Position numbers and translations under genes: made by a program. Positions 32,538 through 44,384 of a stretch of DNA of 64,000 bases are shown piece by piece; the stretch's first letter is position 1; each line of letters starts with the position of its first letter. The notes under the pieces were generated by a model. The model was not told the DNA's origin. It made no database searches and was given only the letters and a program-made list of their open reading frames with translations. Source of the stretch: Takifugu bimaculatus (taxonomy: Eukaryota > Chordata > Actinopteri > Tetraodontiformes > Tetraodontidae); contig CP034995.1 in the NCBI GenBank assembly GCA_004026145.2, positions 1,416,726 to 1,480,725 on the forward strand, written 5' to 3'.

Positions 32538-33683
32538 ATGACAGAAGGTGATCGAGTCAAACTGACCTGCAGCACCAGCTGTCCTCTGACCAACAACAAG
32601 AACTACATCTGGTACCTGAATGATCAACTTCTACAGCTGCCAGAGCACCAAAACAAACACCTGGTTCTGGATGTAGTCACAACTCAGCATGCAGGAAAGT
32701 ACTCCTGTGCTGTGAACACTCAGAGAGATGTTAGATCTCCTGAAAAGACACTCAGAGTTCAGAGTTCCTCATTAATGATAGGCAGTTCTATCCTGGACCA
32801 GATCAATGGTTCTTTAGTGTCAGGTTATGTACCCCGGTCCTACAAGGTGGCAGTGATTAAGCCGTTGCTTAAAAAACCATCACTGGATCCTGACGTCTTA
32901 GCAAACTATAGGCTGATATCCAACCTTCCTTTTAACTCTAAAGTTCTAGAGAAGGTGGTGGTGACTCAGTTACTGCAGCACCTGCAGAGGAACAGCCTGT
33001 TTGAGATGTTTCAGTCAGGCTTTAGAGCTCACCACAGCACAGAAACAGCACTTCTTAAAGTCACTAATGATCTTCTCATAGCTTCCGATCATGGACTGGT
33101 CTCTATGCTGGTTCTGCTGGACCTCAGTGCTGCTTTTGATACAGTTGATCACAGCATCCTGTTACAGAGACTGGAACATGTGATTGGGATTAAAGGGACA
33201 GCACTAGACTGGTTTAGATCATACTTATCTGATAGATACCAGTTTGCCCATGTCCATGGTGTTCCCTCCTCATACAGTAGGGTTAGCCATGGAGTTCCTC
33301 AAGGTTCTGTACTCGGACCAATCCTCTTCACATTGTACATGCTTCCCTTAGGGAACATTATTCGGCAGCATGGGATACATTTTCATTGTTATGCTGATGA
33401 CACTCAGCTCTATTTATCCATGAAACCCGAGGAGACAGAGCAGTTAGTGACGCTTCAGACCTGTCTTAAAGACATAAAGTCCTGGATGTCTTCAAATTTC
33501 CTCCTCCTTAACCCAGGAAAAACTGAGGTCATGGTGTTTGGTCCTGAACCTCTCTGGGATAGATTAGATCACATGATCACTCTAGATGGTATCTCATTAA
33601 CATCTAGTCTCTCTGTGAGGAACCTAGGAGTAACTTTTGATCAAAATCTCTCCTTCAACTCACACATTAAATTAGTCTCTTGA
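32538..33683 (+). other. Chimeric open frame: Ig domain of gene 4 read into L2 reverse transcriptase
   Basis: The L2 insertion at 32776 keeps the reading frame of receptor exon 7. The open frame therefore covers the last Ig domain (CSTSCP, WYLND, YSC), continues across SSSL into the L2 reverse transcriptase (the RLISNLPF, FDTVDHSILL, SHGVPQGSVLGP and YADDTQLY motifs) and ends at a TGA after HIKLVS. In gene context the Ig exon acceptor (before 32506) is intact, so a transcript from gene 4 could include it, although the gypsy insertion upstream interferes. It is an accident of insertion; no function is claimed. Confidence 0.8.
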
Positions 33684-33698
33684 AGTGCCTTTTTTCAC

Positions 33699-34232
33699 TT
33701 GAGGGACATCACAAAGATCAGGAAACTGCTGACGCGGCATGATGCTGAAACGTTAGTCCATGCATTTGTTACTTCCAGGCTGGACTACTGTAACTCTTTA
33801 TTATCAGGGTGTCCAAACAACTCTTTAAGAAGCCTCCAGTTGATCCAAAATGCTGCAGCCAGAGTTCTGACAGGTATTGACAAAAGAGATCACATAACTC
33901 CTGTACTGGCGTCGCTTCATTGGCTGCCCGTTAAATTTAGAATAATTTTTAAAACCCTTCTTTTGACCTACAAGGTCCTCAGAGGCCTAGCTCCATCCTA
34001 CCTGGAGGAGCTAGTGACACCTTATCAGCCCAATAGACCGCTCCGCTCTCAGAATGCTGGTCTACTTGTGGTTCCCAGAGTTTCCAGGAGTAGAATGGGG
34101 GGCCGAGCATTTAGCTACCAGGCCCCCCTGCTATGGAACCAGCTCCCTGTCCAGGTACGGGAGGCTGACTCCATCGCTACTTTTAAGATCAGACTCAAAA
34201 CCTACCTCTTTGAAAAAGCTTATTGTTACTAA
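33699..34232 (+). pseudogene. L2 reverse transcriptase C-terminal frame
   Basis: 177 codons continuing the L2 polyprotein after the frameshift at about 33683. They read through the typical post-RT segment (HAFVTSRLDYCNSLL, NAAARVLTG, LHWLPV) to the stop at the end of a YLFEKAYCY-type C-terminus. Confidence 0.85.
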
Positions 34233-34387
34233 TTCAGTAGTTCCAGTTACTATCATAGACAGACAAATTATCATACTTAGGGGGTCGTCTAATCATTAGG
34301 TCACATCTTAGTTATGCTGCTATAGGCCAAGGCTGCTGGGGTCCGGAAACATGATCACCTGACAGGCCTCTGTCACTCCACTGGGTC

Positions 34388-34800
34388 ATGGTTTCCTCTC
34401 CTCTCCTCTCCTCTCCTCTCCTCTCCTTTCCTCTCCTTTCCTCTCCTCATCAAGCAGACTAGTTATGCTGATTCTTGTGTAGTTTTTCTGCTTCTCCCCC
34501 CCCTCTATTTATTTACAGGTATTGCCGCCCTCGGAGCTGCATAATGACCTCCGGCCCCGCTGAAGTGATTGTACATCATATTTTTTGTGTGTGTTTCTGT
34601 GCTCTGTGCCTCTCCTCTCCCTCTCCTCTCCCTCTCCCCCTCCTTCTCCTTTTCCTCTCCCTCTCCTCTCCTCTTTCCCCTCCTCCTCCTTCTCCTTCTC
34701 CTCTCCTCTACCTCCCCTTCACTCTACTTCTCCTCTCCTCTACCCTCTCCTCTCCTCTCCTACCTATCCTCTACCTGTCCTCCCCCTTCTCCTCTCTCTT
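34388..34800 (+). repeat. CT-rich simple-sequence tracts in the L2 3' region
   Basis: Two pyrimidine tracts (about 34388-34448 and 34608-34800), mainly CTCTC, CTTCT and CCCTC variants, separated by non-repetitive sequence. They create long Ser/Pro/Leu open frames by chance. Both lie inside the L2 untranslated region. Confidence 0.85.
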
Positions 34801-34972
34801 TACCCAGCCGGCCATCAGCAGGAGGGTCCCCCTACATGAGCCTGGTCCTGCTCAAGGTTTCTTCCTGTTAAAGGGGAGTTTTTCCTTGCCACTGTTGCTT
34901 GTCTGGGGTCAGGCCCTGGGATTCTGGAAAGCGCCTTGAAACAATTTTGATTGTATAAGACGCTATATAAAT

Positions 34973-34973
<1 letters not shown>

Positions 34974-35019
<46 letters not shown>
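34974..35019 (+). repeat. (ATTG)n tail of the L2 element
   Basis: About eleven ATTG units end the LINE and merge with the ATTAA target duplicate. Confidence 0.95.
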
Positions 35020-35513
35020 AAAATGGACCCTGGCGGCAGCTGCAGGAGTTGGTGCTGCTCTCCTGGTCTTCACCTCACTTGTCATCTGTTGCATCAGGTG
35101 AAGAACAGAACCTGATGTAAACTGAGTTAATCACATAACACACATCAAATGTGACTGGTATCACAAGTGGGTTTTTTTTAAACATTCATTTCAGAGGAAA
35201 GGGAAAGTTGAGCCAGAATACTGTCCTCAAGTTGGAGGAGGTAAGTGGCCCGATGATCCTTAACTATAACCATCTTCCTAAAACAAAGATAACACCAACA
35301 TTCGGTGTCTTGCCTCATTGTCAGGTAAATCACGGTCCTGTGTATGAGGAAATCACAGATCAACCCACGGAGGAGAATGGCATTTACTACAGCAGCATAA
35401 GTTTCCCCCAGACTGATGTGGATCCTCTTGACAGCATGGTCCAACCTCATCAGCACCAAGAGGAACAGCACAACCCTTATGCTGTTGTCTGTCTGAGGAA
35501 CCGCTGCACATGA

Positions 35514-35803
35514 ACAAGCATCTTATAGCGTAATTTCTGATTCCTCCAAGTATTTATACAATTAATCATCTTAGTCTTTAGTCTGAGACCATAACGTTGG
35601 TGGGACCACAACTGATCATCGTCCCCAGTTTGTGGATTCCTGCTGATTATGACAGAAATAAAACTGCAACTTATTCACTGATAGAAGATGGGATAAAATT
35701 AAGCAGATGTGCTTCATATACACTTACATTAAATTGATCATTTAGTTAGGACCTGAACAGGCTTTATCCTGCATTTTAGACAGTTTTTCACAGTTATAGA
35801 TGC

Positions 35804-35850
<47 letters not shown>

Positions 35851-36243
35851 AGTATAGGCTCTGTGAAGTGAACTTACCTGAATGGAACATTACCCGTGAT
35901 GCTCTGCAGTTTTGACCTGCTGTGTAGCAGCAGCCTACTATTAAACTCTTCAATATGAAGGAACACAAAGAAAATATTAATTTTATTGTGTGCATGTAAC
36001 ATGGATGAATTACGTTGATCATTTTGTACATCCTACCCTTCGAAAGGTGCACTGATGCAAACACTTTAAAAAGTAGTTTATTCGCAATAATACTCCGTCG
36101 CAACATTACCGCACACACGTAAACCTTAGTCATCTGCTGTTATTGACATATTTCTGAAGCTGCAAATTCCTTCAATTGATTTTTAGGGCATGCTAACAAA
36201 ACAGGAAAATGCCAACCTACACTAGCCACCCTATGTAACCATA
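35514..36243 (+). other. Type-A 3' flank of gene 4
   Basis: Shared downstream block with AATAAA near 35658 and the longest (AAT)n of the four copies (about 35803-35848). No gene. It is interrupted at 36243 by the element at 36244-37329 and continues to 37533. Confidence 0.7.
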
Positions 36244-37329
36244 TGTGGCGGGGTGGGGAGAGGTGGAACGGTGACAACAACGCCACCTGGGGAATTTCAC
36301 CCCAGGAATTAACTGGAGAACAGGCACGCGCAGTTAAGTTCTATTCCAGAGGCAGAGACGGGATCGAGGGTTATGCACTACAATTTTATTTAATCCAATA
36401 CTCAACAAAATATAACTCGGCTGTATAAAAGTTAAATTAACAAAAGGGGTGGACAGGGCTGGGGCCCCACCAGCAGGTAAAACTCAATTAGGGGAGATAA
36501 ACAAACTAAAAACACCCGTGCTACTGCAAGCAAAACCACACACTAGGGAAGTGATGAAAACGCCCTCCACCAGGGGTTGGGTCCCCGCCGTGGCCCGCAG
36601 CACCTGTCCACAAAGAAAAGGAACAATTAAACTTTCAGTGATAAACAATTTGACGCGACGAGCACACACGCACACACACCTCACACAGACAGGCAAATAA
36701 ATTGTGACCAGATCGTCTAAAAGAACACAACGTCAACTAAGAAACGAAAAGAAACAAAACCTAAAAAGAGTAAATATAGGTTGATGATACAATTTACACG
36801 CTGTTAAGAGTCTAAAATGAAGGCAATAACTCCGTGGTCGCCTCGGGGGCACCACTACGTCTCAGCGCCGTTTCTCCGAGCGAGGGGAGAAAGCGAGAGA
36901 GAGAGAATCCCGAACTAAAGGACGGAGCCAAAGCACCGAGCCAAAGCAGCAGTGGGTCCAGTAAGCGAGGTAATCTACTCCATGAGGGGTTCCCGCTGGG
37001 GCATCGCGACCCACTGACACCAGCCGGCAGCCAATTGCCCAGTGCCAACTAGCGCGCACGCCCTTACGGCAAAGCGCTCTGGACGGAAGGATGGCGGGAG
37101 GAAGCACCAACCTTCTTGGCGCTGCCAGACAGCATGCTCATTCTGGGACAGGTTCAATTGGTCGAACAGCCCAGATAAGCTGCAACCACGCTACACCTTC
37201 GTCGAAGGGGGAAATCAACTAAAGCCAGCTGGAAGCAGTGCCTTTTATAAACCTTTTTCTCCCCACCCACCAATTAAGGCACTACCTCCATATGACACCC
37301 GTTCGGAGGGCAGGCCACGCCCTGCCACA
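36244..37329 (+). mobile_element. 1.09-kb insertion, probable solo LTR
   Basis: This sequence is absent from the equivalent place in the other type-A flanks. It begins tgtggcggggtgg and ends cctgccaca, so its ends are short imperfect inverted repeats of TG...CA form. CATA is duplicated on both sides (36240-36243 and 37330-37333). A tataaaag lies at about 36424. It contains no transposase-like frame. The best reading is a solo LTR of an ERV or gypsy element; a non-autonomous DNA transposon with a 4-bp target is the alternative. Confidence 0.65.
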
Positions 37330-37533
37330 CATACATGCCCCAAATTATTTTATTTGTATATGTATATATTTTTAATCGAACTTCAATGCTTGGTGTTTGT
37401 GTTTAACAATGTGAGAAACAAAACGGCTGTGTCGATGACGAGGCACTTGTTACCAATAGGCTAATGCCATTTCTGTTTTTTTTTCTTTTTTGTAACACTG
37501 TACATGTGATAGTTGTTATTAAATGTTGAAAAC

Positions 37534-38094
37534 TCTCCTAAAAAGACACTCAGAGTTCAGAGTTCCTCATTAAAATGGACCCTGGTGGCAGCTGCAGGAG
37601 TTGGTGCTGCTCTCCTGGTCTTCACCTCACTTGTCATCATCTGGATTATGTGGGTGAAAATGGTCAGTGTTAAATCAAGAACTGTTTCATTTGTATTATA
37701 TTGTATATTAACTCAGGACTTTTTGGTTGAAAATCAGAAAAAGCAAGTTTTCCAATCAACATTCAGGACCTGGGATGTCAGACAACACTGAGATGGTAAA
37801 TATAATACAGTGTTTGTTAAATATTTCAAATTATCACTCAAGACCCCTCCCTCACGTGTTTCTCCATGGATCACAAGTGACTGCAGACTGAAAACACTGA
37901 ATTGCATCTGGATTTGAGAATAAATCTTGATGGTTTCTCCTCAGCAAAACCCCGAGAACCACTATGAAAACGTGGCAACAGCAAAAACAGAGCAAGATGA
38001 TCATCAATACAGCAGTCTTCACTTCACCCGACAACACACCGATGATCTCTATGCTGCTCTTTCTCCACTGTCTTCTAACTCTCACCACTGCTGA
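37534..38094 (+). pseudogene. Orphan type-B 3' end, copy 3 (TM and intact tail exons)
   Basis: The same junction as orphans 1 and 2. TM segment to 37649, tail exon B1 37738-37795, B2 37945-38094 ending TGA. B2 is open and keeps HYENV, YSSL (in place of YSRL) and YAAL. The ITIM -2 residue here is Asn (NHYENV) rather than Ser or Ile, so the first motif is non-canonical. No Ig domain lies upstream; the preceding sequence is the type-A flank with the solo-LTR-like insertion. Confidence 0.75.
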
Positions 38095-38526
38095 CACTGG
38101 AAACAACATTAAAAGACATCTAAATATGCAATAGTTTTGTCTTCATTATAATGGTTGTAGTCCTGTGTTGGGTGTTAACGCAGCTCTTAAAGCTCGTATG
38201 TATGTGATGGTTACAGGCCGGGTCACCACAGCTAAAATGAAATCAGATATTTCTGTCCTTGACCTTCTAGCTCACTGCAGCAACTTTGTAATAAAATGTA
38301 AAGGACAAGATCATGGAAAATCTATAAAAATGCATAACACAGATGTTTTACTAGAGGTCCTTTTAAAACCACAAATAATAGCAGGAAGTGGAGATTTGAA
38401 GGTGTGTTGAGTTCATAAGAAGAGCGTCGGTAACATACAGTAGATCATACTTGTATGTTTTTACTTTGTTGCCGTTAAAGGTAGTTTCATATTAATCTTA
38501 AAACACATTTTAAGCTGAAAACAGCA
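38095..38526 (+). other. Inter-gene block upstream of gene 5, with deletion
   Basis: Like 8322-8791, but about 40 bp including the TTCCTG site are missing where gatttgaaggt joins gtgttgagttcataag (about 38403). No gene seen. Confidence 0.5.
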
Positions 38527-39209
38527 ATGTTTTCAACAAAACTTGTATTTGCCGTGGTTGGTTTCATCCTCAACTCAGGTAGGAATAATTCTTTTGTGCG
38601 TTTGTTAAAAAGAATCTATGTTTGATACTTTGTGAGTTGGAGTTTAGTTGACATCCAAAGCATCATAAGCTTGTAAAACCTCCTGTGGTGTTTGATGACA
38701 AAACTAACAGTGCATGAAGTTAATGGTGAGCCTCCAGGTTTTCACTTGTGCTTCTCTCTGCTGAAGGGGTTCTGGGGAAAGGCAGCAGCATCTGTGCCTT
38801 AAAAGGTACTTCATTGAATCTGTCCTGCTCAGCTGAACATTCTACAATTCCAAAATGGTTCAAGCTGGATGGAACCACGTGGACAGATGTGTCTGTTAAT
38901 GGAAGTAGCCTAAAACACCAGATATCTAAAGATACCCACCCGACTTTATCATTCATGGATTTAACAAAGGACAACAAAACCTCTTACTGCTGCAATGAGA
39001 AACCAGAAAACTGCCATGAAGACCCCATTAAGCTCACTGTTACAGGTAAACTTGATGACTGACTAACTTTAAAGAGAAAGGGACGGGTTTGTGCTAATTC
39101 TCTGTATCTTTCTCTTCATCTCAGCCCTGCAGGTGAAGGTGTTTCCCACCACAGACGGACAGACGGTAACACTTATGTGTAGCACCACCTGTACGCTGAC
39201 TGAAAAACC
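38527..39209 (+). pseudogene. Gene 5: truncated Ig receptor copy with signal peptide
   Basis: Signal peptide exon 38527-38578, exon 2 38767-39045 and the first about 85 nt of exon 3 (from 39125). It is cut at the same base as gene 2, followed by the same unclassified 200 bp, L2 fragment and piggyBac. Exon 2 has the same replacements as gene 2 (TDVSVNGSS, FMDLTKDNK), confirming common descent. Unlike gene 2 it keeps its signal peptide, so the shared break arose before gene 2 lost that exon. Reading on past exon 3 soon meets a stop in the foreign sequence; at best a secreted one-domain product is possible. Confidence 0.85.
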
Positions 39210-39412
39210 AAACTTTAATAAAGGGTAACTGTAAACATGTACATTAGAAATATACTATATGAAATAGGTGCTGATGTTTCCCATTTTACTAAGACTTAGT
39301 AAAATCTGTCCTACCAGGCTGAAAATGCATTCAGTGGGATAGAAAACCCGGCAGGATCGTGGCCCTCGAGGACTGAGTTTGACACATGTGCGACTAGTGT
39401 ATAAGATAGAGT

Positions 39413-40112
39413 AGGCTTTTTTCACTTGAGAAACATTGCAAAGATTTGGAAAATATTGATGCAGCATGAAGCATCCAGCATGAAGCATTTGTTACTTCCA
39501 GGCTAGACTATTGTAGCTTAATATTATCAGGATGTGCAAATAGTGCTGAGAAGTCTCAAGCTCATGCAAACTGCTGCAGCTACAGTTCTGACCCGACTAA
39601 CAGAAGAGATCACATGACTCCTGAGCTGGCTTCTATTCATTGGCTGCCCATTAACCAGCTCCCTGTCCTGGTACAGGAGGCTGACTCCCTCTACTTTTAA
39701 GATGAGGCCTAAAACCTTACTCTTTGAGAAAGCATATGGTACAGTAATTCCGTTGTTACAGTTATAATTATAGTCAGACTAATTACCATACGCAGGAAAT
39801 GTATTATTTGGATACATTCTTTTATTTATGCTGCTATGTGCCGATGCTGCTGGGGTACAGAAACATGATCACCTGATGGGTTTCTGTCACGCACGCTGGT
39901 TCATGGCTGCCTCTCCTCTCCTCTCCCCTTTAGAACCCAAGGAGGGTTCTCCCATTTGAGTCTGGACCTGATCAAAATTTCTTCCCTTGAAAGGGGAGTT
40001 TCTCCGTGCCACTATTGCCTGTTGAGGGTCAGGCCCTGTTTTCTGCAAAAAACCCCTAGAGAGAATTTAGATTGTAACAGACATAAAAGTAAAGATGAAA
40101 TGAACTGAACTG
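39413..40112 (+). mobile_element. L2-like LINE 3' fragment, duplicated copy
   Basis: Nearly identical to 13009-13706 and in the same position relative to the truncated exon 3 and the piggyBac element, so it was copied by segmental duplication and not inserted separately. Confidence 0.75.
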
Positions 40113-40345
40113 CCTTACAGTATGCTGATGTGGTATTCTGTACAGGGAAGTTGAAAGAAAAATGTTTTGGGAAACATAAATAAATTCTCGAATTTAAAAA
40201 ATATAATTTCAAAACCCAACCATGACAGCATTGTGCCATTTTAGTCTCTTCCTCTTTATTGTGGGTTTGTCTATAAAAAGTGCTCCTGACACTAACCTCT
40301 CATTCTTGTCTTATTAACTTGTCTTATTTCATCTATAAATCTTAA

Positions 40346-43300
40346 CCCTTTAATGCACAACATGGGTCTAAAGTGACCCGACTGAGTTTTTATTTGCTTT
40401 ATCTTTGCAATGCAGCATTCCAGGTATTCCTCAATTAACTTGTTTTTGATCATAATTCATCCTTCTTGTATAATTTTATTTTTTACATTTTGAATAAAAA
40501 CACTTTTTACATCACTACCCCTCTAATGCACAACATGGGTCTAAAATGACCCGTAACCATTTCCCATGTTATTTCATGTGTTTCTATGCTGAATGTTTAT
40601 AATCAATGTATTTACTCATTTATTAATCAAACTATTCATTAACTTTTAATTGTTTTATCTAGCACAAAGCCTCATATTAAGTGTTCTGTTCTTCCTTTAT
40701 GAATAAGCATAGCTTTTGTCAGTCTTCATGAAGTTTTCCCACGTCCACATGGGTCAGACCCACATTTTTTAACATACAGTATTTACAGTATTTACCACTG
40801 TGGAGAAGATTGTATTTGAAGACCTGAAACATGTAAGTCTTATTTTACAATAATTATCATATTACCTAATAAGAAATTTGATGTGATAACTCTGCAGAAT
40901 TATTTATTATGTAATTAATTTGAATTTGAAGAATAAGTAGCTCCATTTCTTGTCAGAAAGGGAAAAATTTTCAATCGGCTACCGTAGCTAGCTTGCTGTT
41001 GACATTTGATGACTTGTGAAACATACGTATATGATAATTGATAAGGGTTACCTTGAAAATTAGTCATACAGTCTATTAATTAGTCATAAGTATATTAGAC
41101 TACTTATTTCAGAAAGAAAAATAACTAGCCTATTGGTTAGCTAGTTAGACTTGTCAAAGTAACTGCTGCTAGCTAGCTAGACTTGTGAAATATAAATAAG
41201 TAAATATAAAATAAATAATAAATATTATAATAGAAATAAGTAAATATAACTGATAAGGTTTAAGTTACCTTGAGAAAAAGTGCCTTACTTGGACACCAAA
41301 ATAAAGCTAAACTAGTGACAGTTGACAGATCCTGTCACTAGAAATGCCTCAAGATCATAATAAACCCTAGCTGCCCCACTATCAAGCTTGTCTCTGTATA
41401 CTGATGATGATATTTTGTGCATTTGCTTTTCTATATTCAGATCATGGCTGTTCAGAGATTCACAGCTGAAATGGTTGTGGAGATGCTGCAGAAGGGACTG
41501 GAAGGTGAGGATGGAATTGGTCCTGATTCTGAGTCTGAAATTTCAGATGAAGATAATGACCCAGCCTATGTGTCTCAGGGTCAAGCTGGAGTTATGGGTG
41601 TGTCTCTCCTGAATGAAGAAGACTCTTCTGATGACCAAGAGGGCTCATCTGATGAGTCTCCTGAAGAGGAAATTCAGACCCAGTCAGATAGATTTAGTAA
41701 AAACGGGTCTTACTGGAATGAGAATCCCCCCACTCATGGCAGAACAAAAAGCCATAACATTCTGAGGAGCTGCCCAGGACCTACACCTGGATCAGTAGCA
41801 GTTTCACCTAAGGATGCCCCGGATAAATTCATCAGCGACAACATCATCGAGGAGGTTCTGAAATGCACCAATTTAGAGGGACGCAGAGCAGCCGCAGTAA
41901 AAGGGAAAGACTGGAAAAGTATCGACAAGGAAGAATTCCTGGCCTTTATCGATTTGACCCTACTTGCAGGGGGGGACAAGAGCTGGGATGTTGCCTTGCG
42001 GGAGCTGTTTCTCGACCCCCTGCAAAATCCAATTTACAAGGCCACCATGGGTGTCGGGAGATATGAAAATATCCGTCGCTTCCTACGGTTTGACGACAGG
42101 AGGACCGGGGCTTTGCGACTGGAAACAGACCACATGGCGGCATTCAGATACGCGTGGGAGTGCTTTCTGGACAACTGCAGAAGACGGTTCATCCCCAGTG
42201 ACTGTGTCACCATTGACGAGCAGCTGGTGCCGTTCCGGGGCAGGTGCCGGTTTTATATATATGCCCAGCAAGCCGGCGAAATATGGCCTAAAAATATTCT
42301 GGATGTGCGATGCAAGGGTGCCTTACACAATAGACGGAACTGTCTACACAGGGAGGCAGCCAGGAGAGGAGATTAAGAAGAAGCTTGGGGAGACTGTTGT
42401 CCAACAATTGTGCAGTGGGATCAGAGGGACAGGTGAATGCATATTATCAGTTCTATCCATGTTTACAGTCTTTCATACTGTGTAATTTTATTTAAATGGT
42501 TTCTTTGTAAGCAAAATAGAATAGAATAAATAAGAATGAAAGAATAAATGTGAGATCAGTAAATTTAATTTTTAATTCTATGATGTATACTGATAAAGTG
42601 CAATCTTTTTTTTCCTCCCATAGGCCGCAACATCACGATGGACAACTTTTTCACCAGTGTCCCTCTGGCTGAGAAGCTCCTTGAGAAGGACCTAACAATT
42701 GTAGGCACTCTCCGACAGAACAAGGCTGATATCCCACCTGTGATGAAGCCATCCAAACTGCGTGAGATCTACAGCTCAGAGTTTGGATTCAGAGGCAACA
42801 TGACCATGGTGAGCTACGTCCCAAGAAAAGGAAAGTCTGTTGTCCTCTTGAGTACAATGCATGACGACAAAGCAGTGGATGAGAGCAACCACAAGAAGAA
42901 GCCCGATGTGATCCTGTTCTACAACCAAACAAAAGGAGGTGTAGACATAATGGATCAAATGGTTAGCGCATACACATGTAAGCGGAGAACAAGGAGGTGG
43001 CCAATGGTCCTCTGGTCTAACATGCTGGATGTTGCGACCCTTAATGCATTAGCAAGCTTCACATCACAACACCCGGGGTACATGAGTGGCATAAGCAACG
43101 CACGCCGCCTGTTCATCAAAGAGCTGGGCCAGGAGTTAGTCACGCCACACATGAAGAGGCGCATGGAGAGCACACCCATACTCCAAAAGCCCATTGTAGA
43201 GGCTATGGGAAGATGCGGCATCATAAAACAAAACCCAGGCACCACACAGCCACAGGAGGACATCAGGCAAGGGAAGAGGAAGAGATGTGCAATCTGCACA

Positions 43301-44191
43301 ACTTCCAAGGACAGAAAAGCCAGCAGCTGGTTTTCCCAGTGCACCAGGCCTGTGTGCAAGGAGCACAGACATGTTGTGCTCTTTGGGAGGAATGTATGAA
43401 TTGAATTTATCTACTGTGATCAGATGTGTTAAGTTAGTTTAAATTAAATCAAATGTTGGTTTAAATGTAATCAAATGTTAGTTTAAATGTAATCAAATAT
43501 TAGTTTAAATGTAATCAAAATGTTAGTTTAAATGTAATCAAATGTTAGTTTAAATGTAATCAAATGTTAGTTTAAATGTAATCAAATGGGATTACATTGT
43601 TAGATTATCAGTTCAATTTTATCTACTGCACTGTGATCAGTTCTTATATTTTATTTGGTTACAAATAAAATGTTCATAAAATGTAAAAATGTTAATAAAA
43701 ATTGTTAATAAATAAAAATGTTAATAATAAAAATGTTAATTAAAGGTTAAAATGGTTAAAATATCATTATTTGTTCAACTCTTATCAGAAGTATGTGTCT
43801 ACAGAAGGTTCGTGTTTGTGTGACAAATAAACATATTTCAAAGATAAAATTCATGATTATTTGGCCTAAAGCATTGCTAAAGTGATTATTTGAAGCAAAT
43901 TATTGTTATAGTTTGAAGTAATTTAATTCAAAATCACACTTGGATAAATGGGTCATTTTTTACCCATGTGGTGTAGTAATCCAAAATCTATTTTATTCCT
44001 AAAATAATAAACAGAAAATGGAAGCATTGACCTTGTACTAATCAAAAACAAGATATTACAATTATAATTGGGCCATTTAATAATAAAATGAATTGATTTT
44101 TAAAAAATACAGCAAAGAAACACTCACCCAGCCTGAAAACACATAGAAAATGAATACGGGTCATTTTTGACCCATGCTGTGCATTAGAGGG
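40346..44191 (+). mobile_element. piggyBac-family DNA transposon, copy 2
   Basis: 3,846 bp, flanked by TTAA (40342-40345 and 44192-44195), with the same inverted ends and the same internal duplicate of the terminal motif (from about 40518). It differs from copy 1 by retaining the 51-bp transposase segment, an expanded run of a taaatgtaatcaaatgttagtt-type repeat near 43440-43590, and a segment near 43895-43970 absent from copy 1. The host flanks are the same as in copy 1. Confidence 0.92.
41444..43399 (+). pseudogene. piggyBac transposase, copy 2 (frameshifted)
   Basis: More complete than copy 1: it keeps the ATMGVGRYENIRRFLRF segment and a short natural C-terminus (LFGRNV). It has the same frameshift near 42245-42260 between RGRCRF and the MPSKPAKYGLK continuation, so the inactivating mutation predates duplication of the block. 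The last exon (from about 42624) is open and holds the second and third catalytic Asp regions and the Cys/His-rich end. A C-terminal domain of this type usually helps bind the transposon ends. Confidence 0.88.
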
Positions 44192-44384
44192 TTAAAGCAC
44201 ATTCTAAGGAAGTGGAGATAAGAAGGTACATATTGAATTTACTAAGTTCTCTTCCTGTTTTAACAGATGTTGAGTTCATAAGTAGAGCGTCGGTGACAGA
44301 GATCATACTTGTATGTTCTTACTTTGTTGCCATTACAGGCAGTTTTATATTAATCTTAAAACACATTTTAAGTTGAAAACAGCA

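Larger units (their letters stand above)
32776..35016 (+). mobile_element. L2/Maui-like LINE, 5' truncated
   Basis: 2,241 bp flanked by ATTAA (32771-32775 and 35017-35021). It begins just before the reverse transcriptase core and contains RT with YADD. A frameshift at about 33683 moves the rest of the RT C-terminus (RLDYCNSLLSGCPNNS, LHWLPVKFRI) to the frame 33699-34232. The 3' untranslated part includes a conserved cttgaaac and ctatataaataa segment and ends in (ATTG)n, the usual fish L2 tail. Confidence 0.9.
25765..35513 (+). pseudogene. Gene 4: type-A Ig receptor split by gypsy and L2 insertions
   Basis: Exons: 25765-25816, 26005-26283, 26363-26596, exon 4 from 26692 (cut at 26793 and resumed at 31216-31223), 31433-31627, 31849-32181, exon 7 from 32506 (cut at 32775 and resumed at 35022-35097), 35195-35240 and 35325-35513. 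A Ty3/gypsy element sits 8 nt before the end of exon 4 (target duplication CCCCA) and an L2 LINE sits between the last Ig domain and the TM (duplication ATTAA). Apart from the insertions all exons are open. The tail has YEEI, IYYSSI and NPYAVV. D2 has an extra Cys (LMCCTAC). The exon 6 acceptor is TTAG instead of TCAG. As it stands the TM and tail cannot be joined to the ectodomain. Confidence 0.85.

Noticed and set aside
34475..34939. Ser/Pro/Leu-rich open frames
   Set aside because: They are translations of CT-rich simple repeats in the L2 untranslated region.
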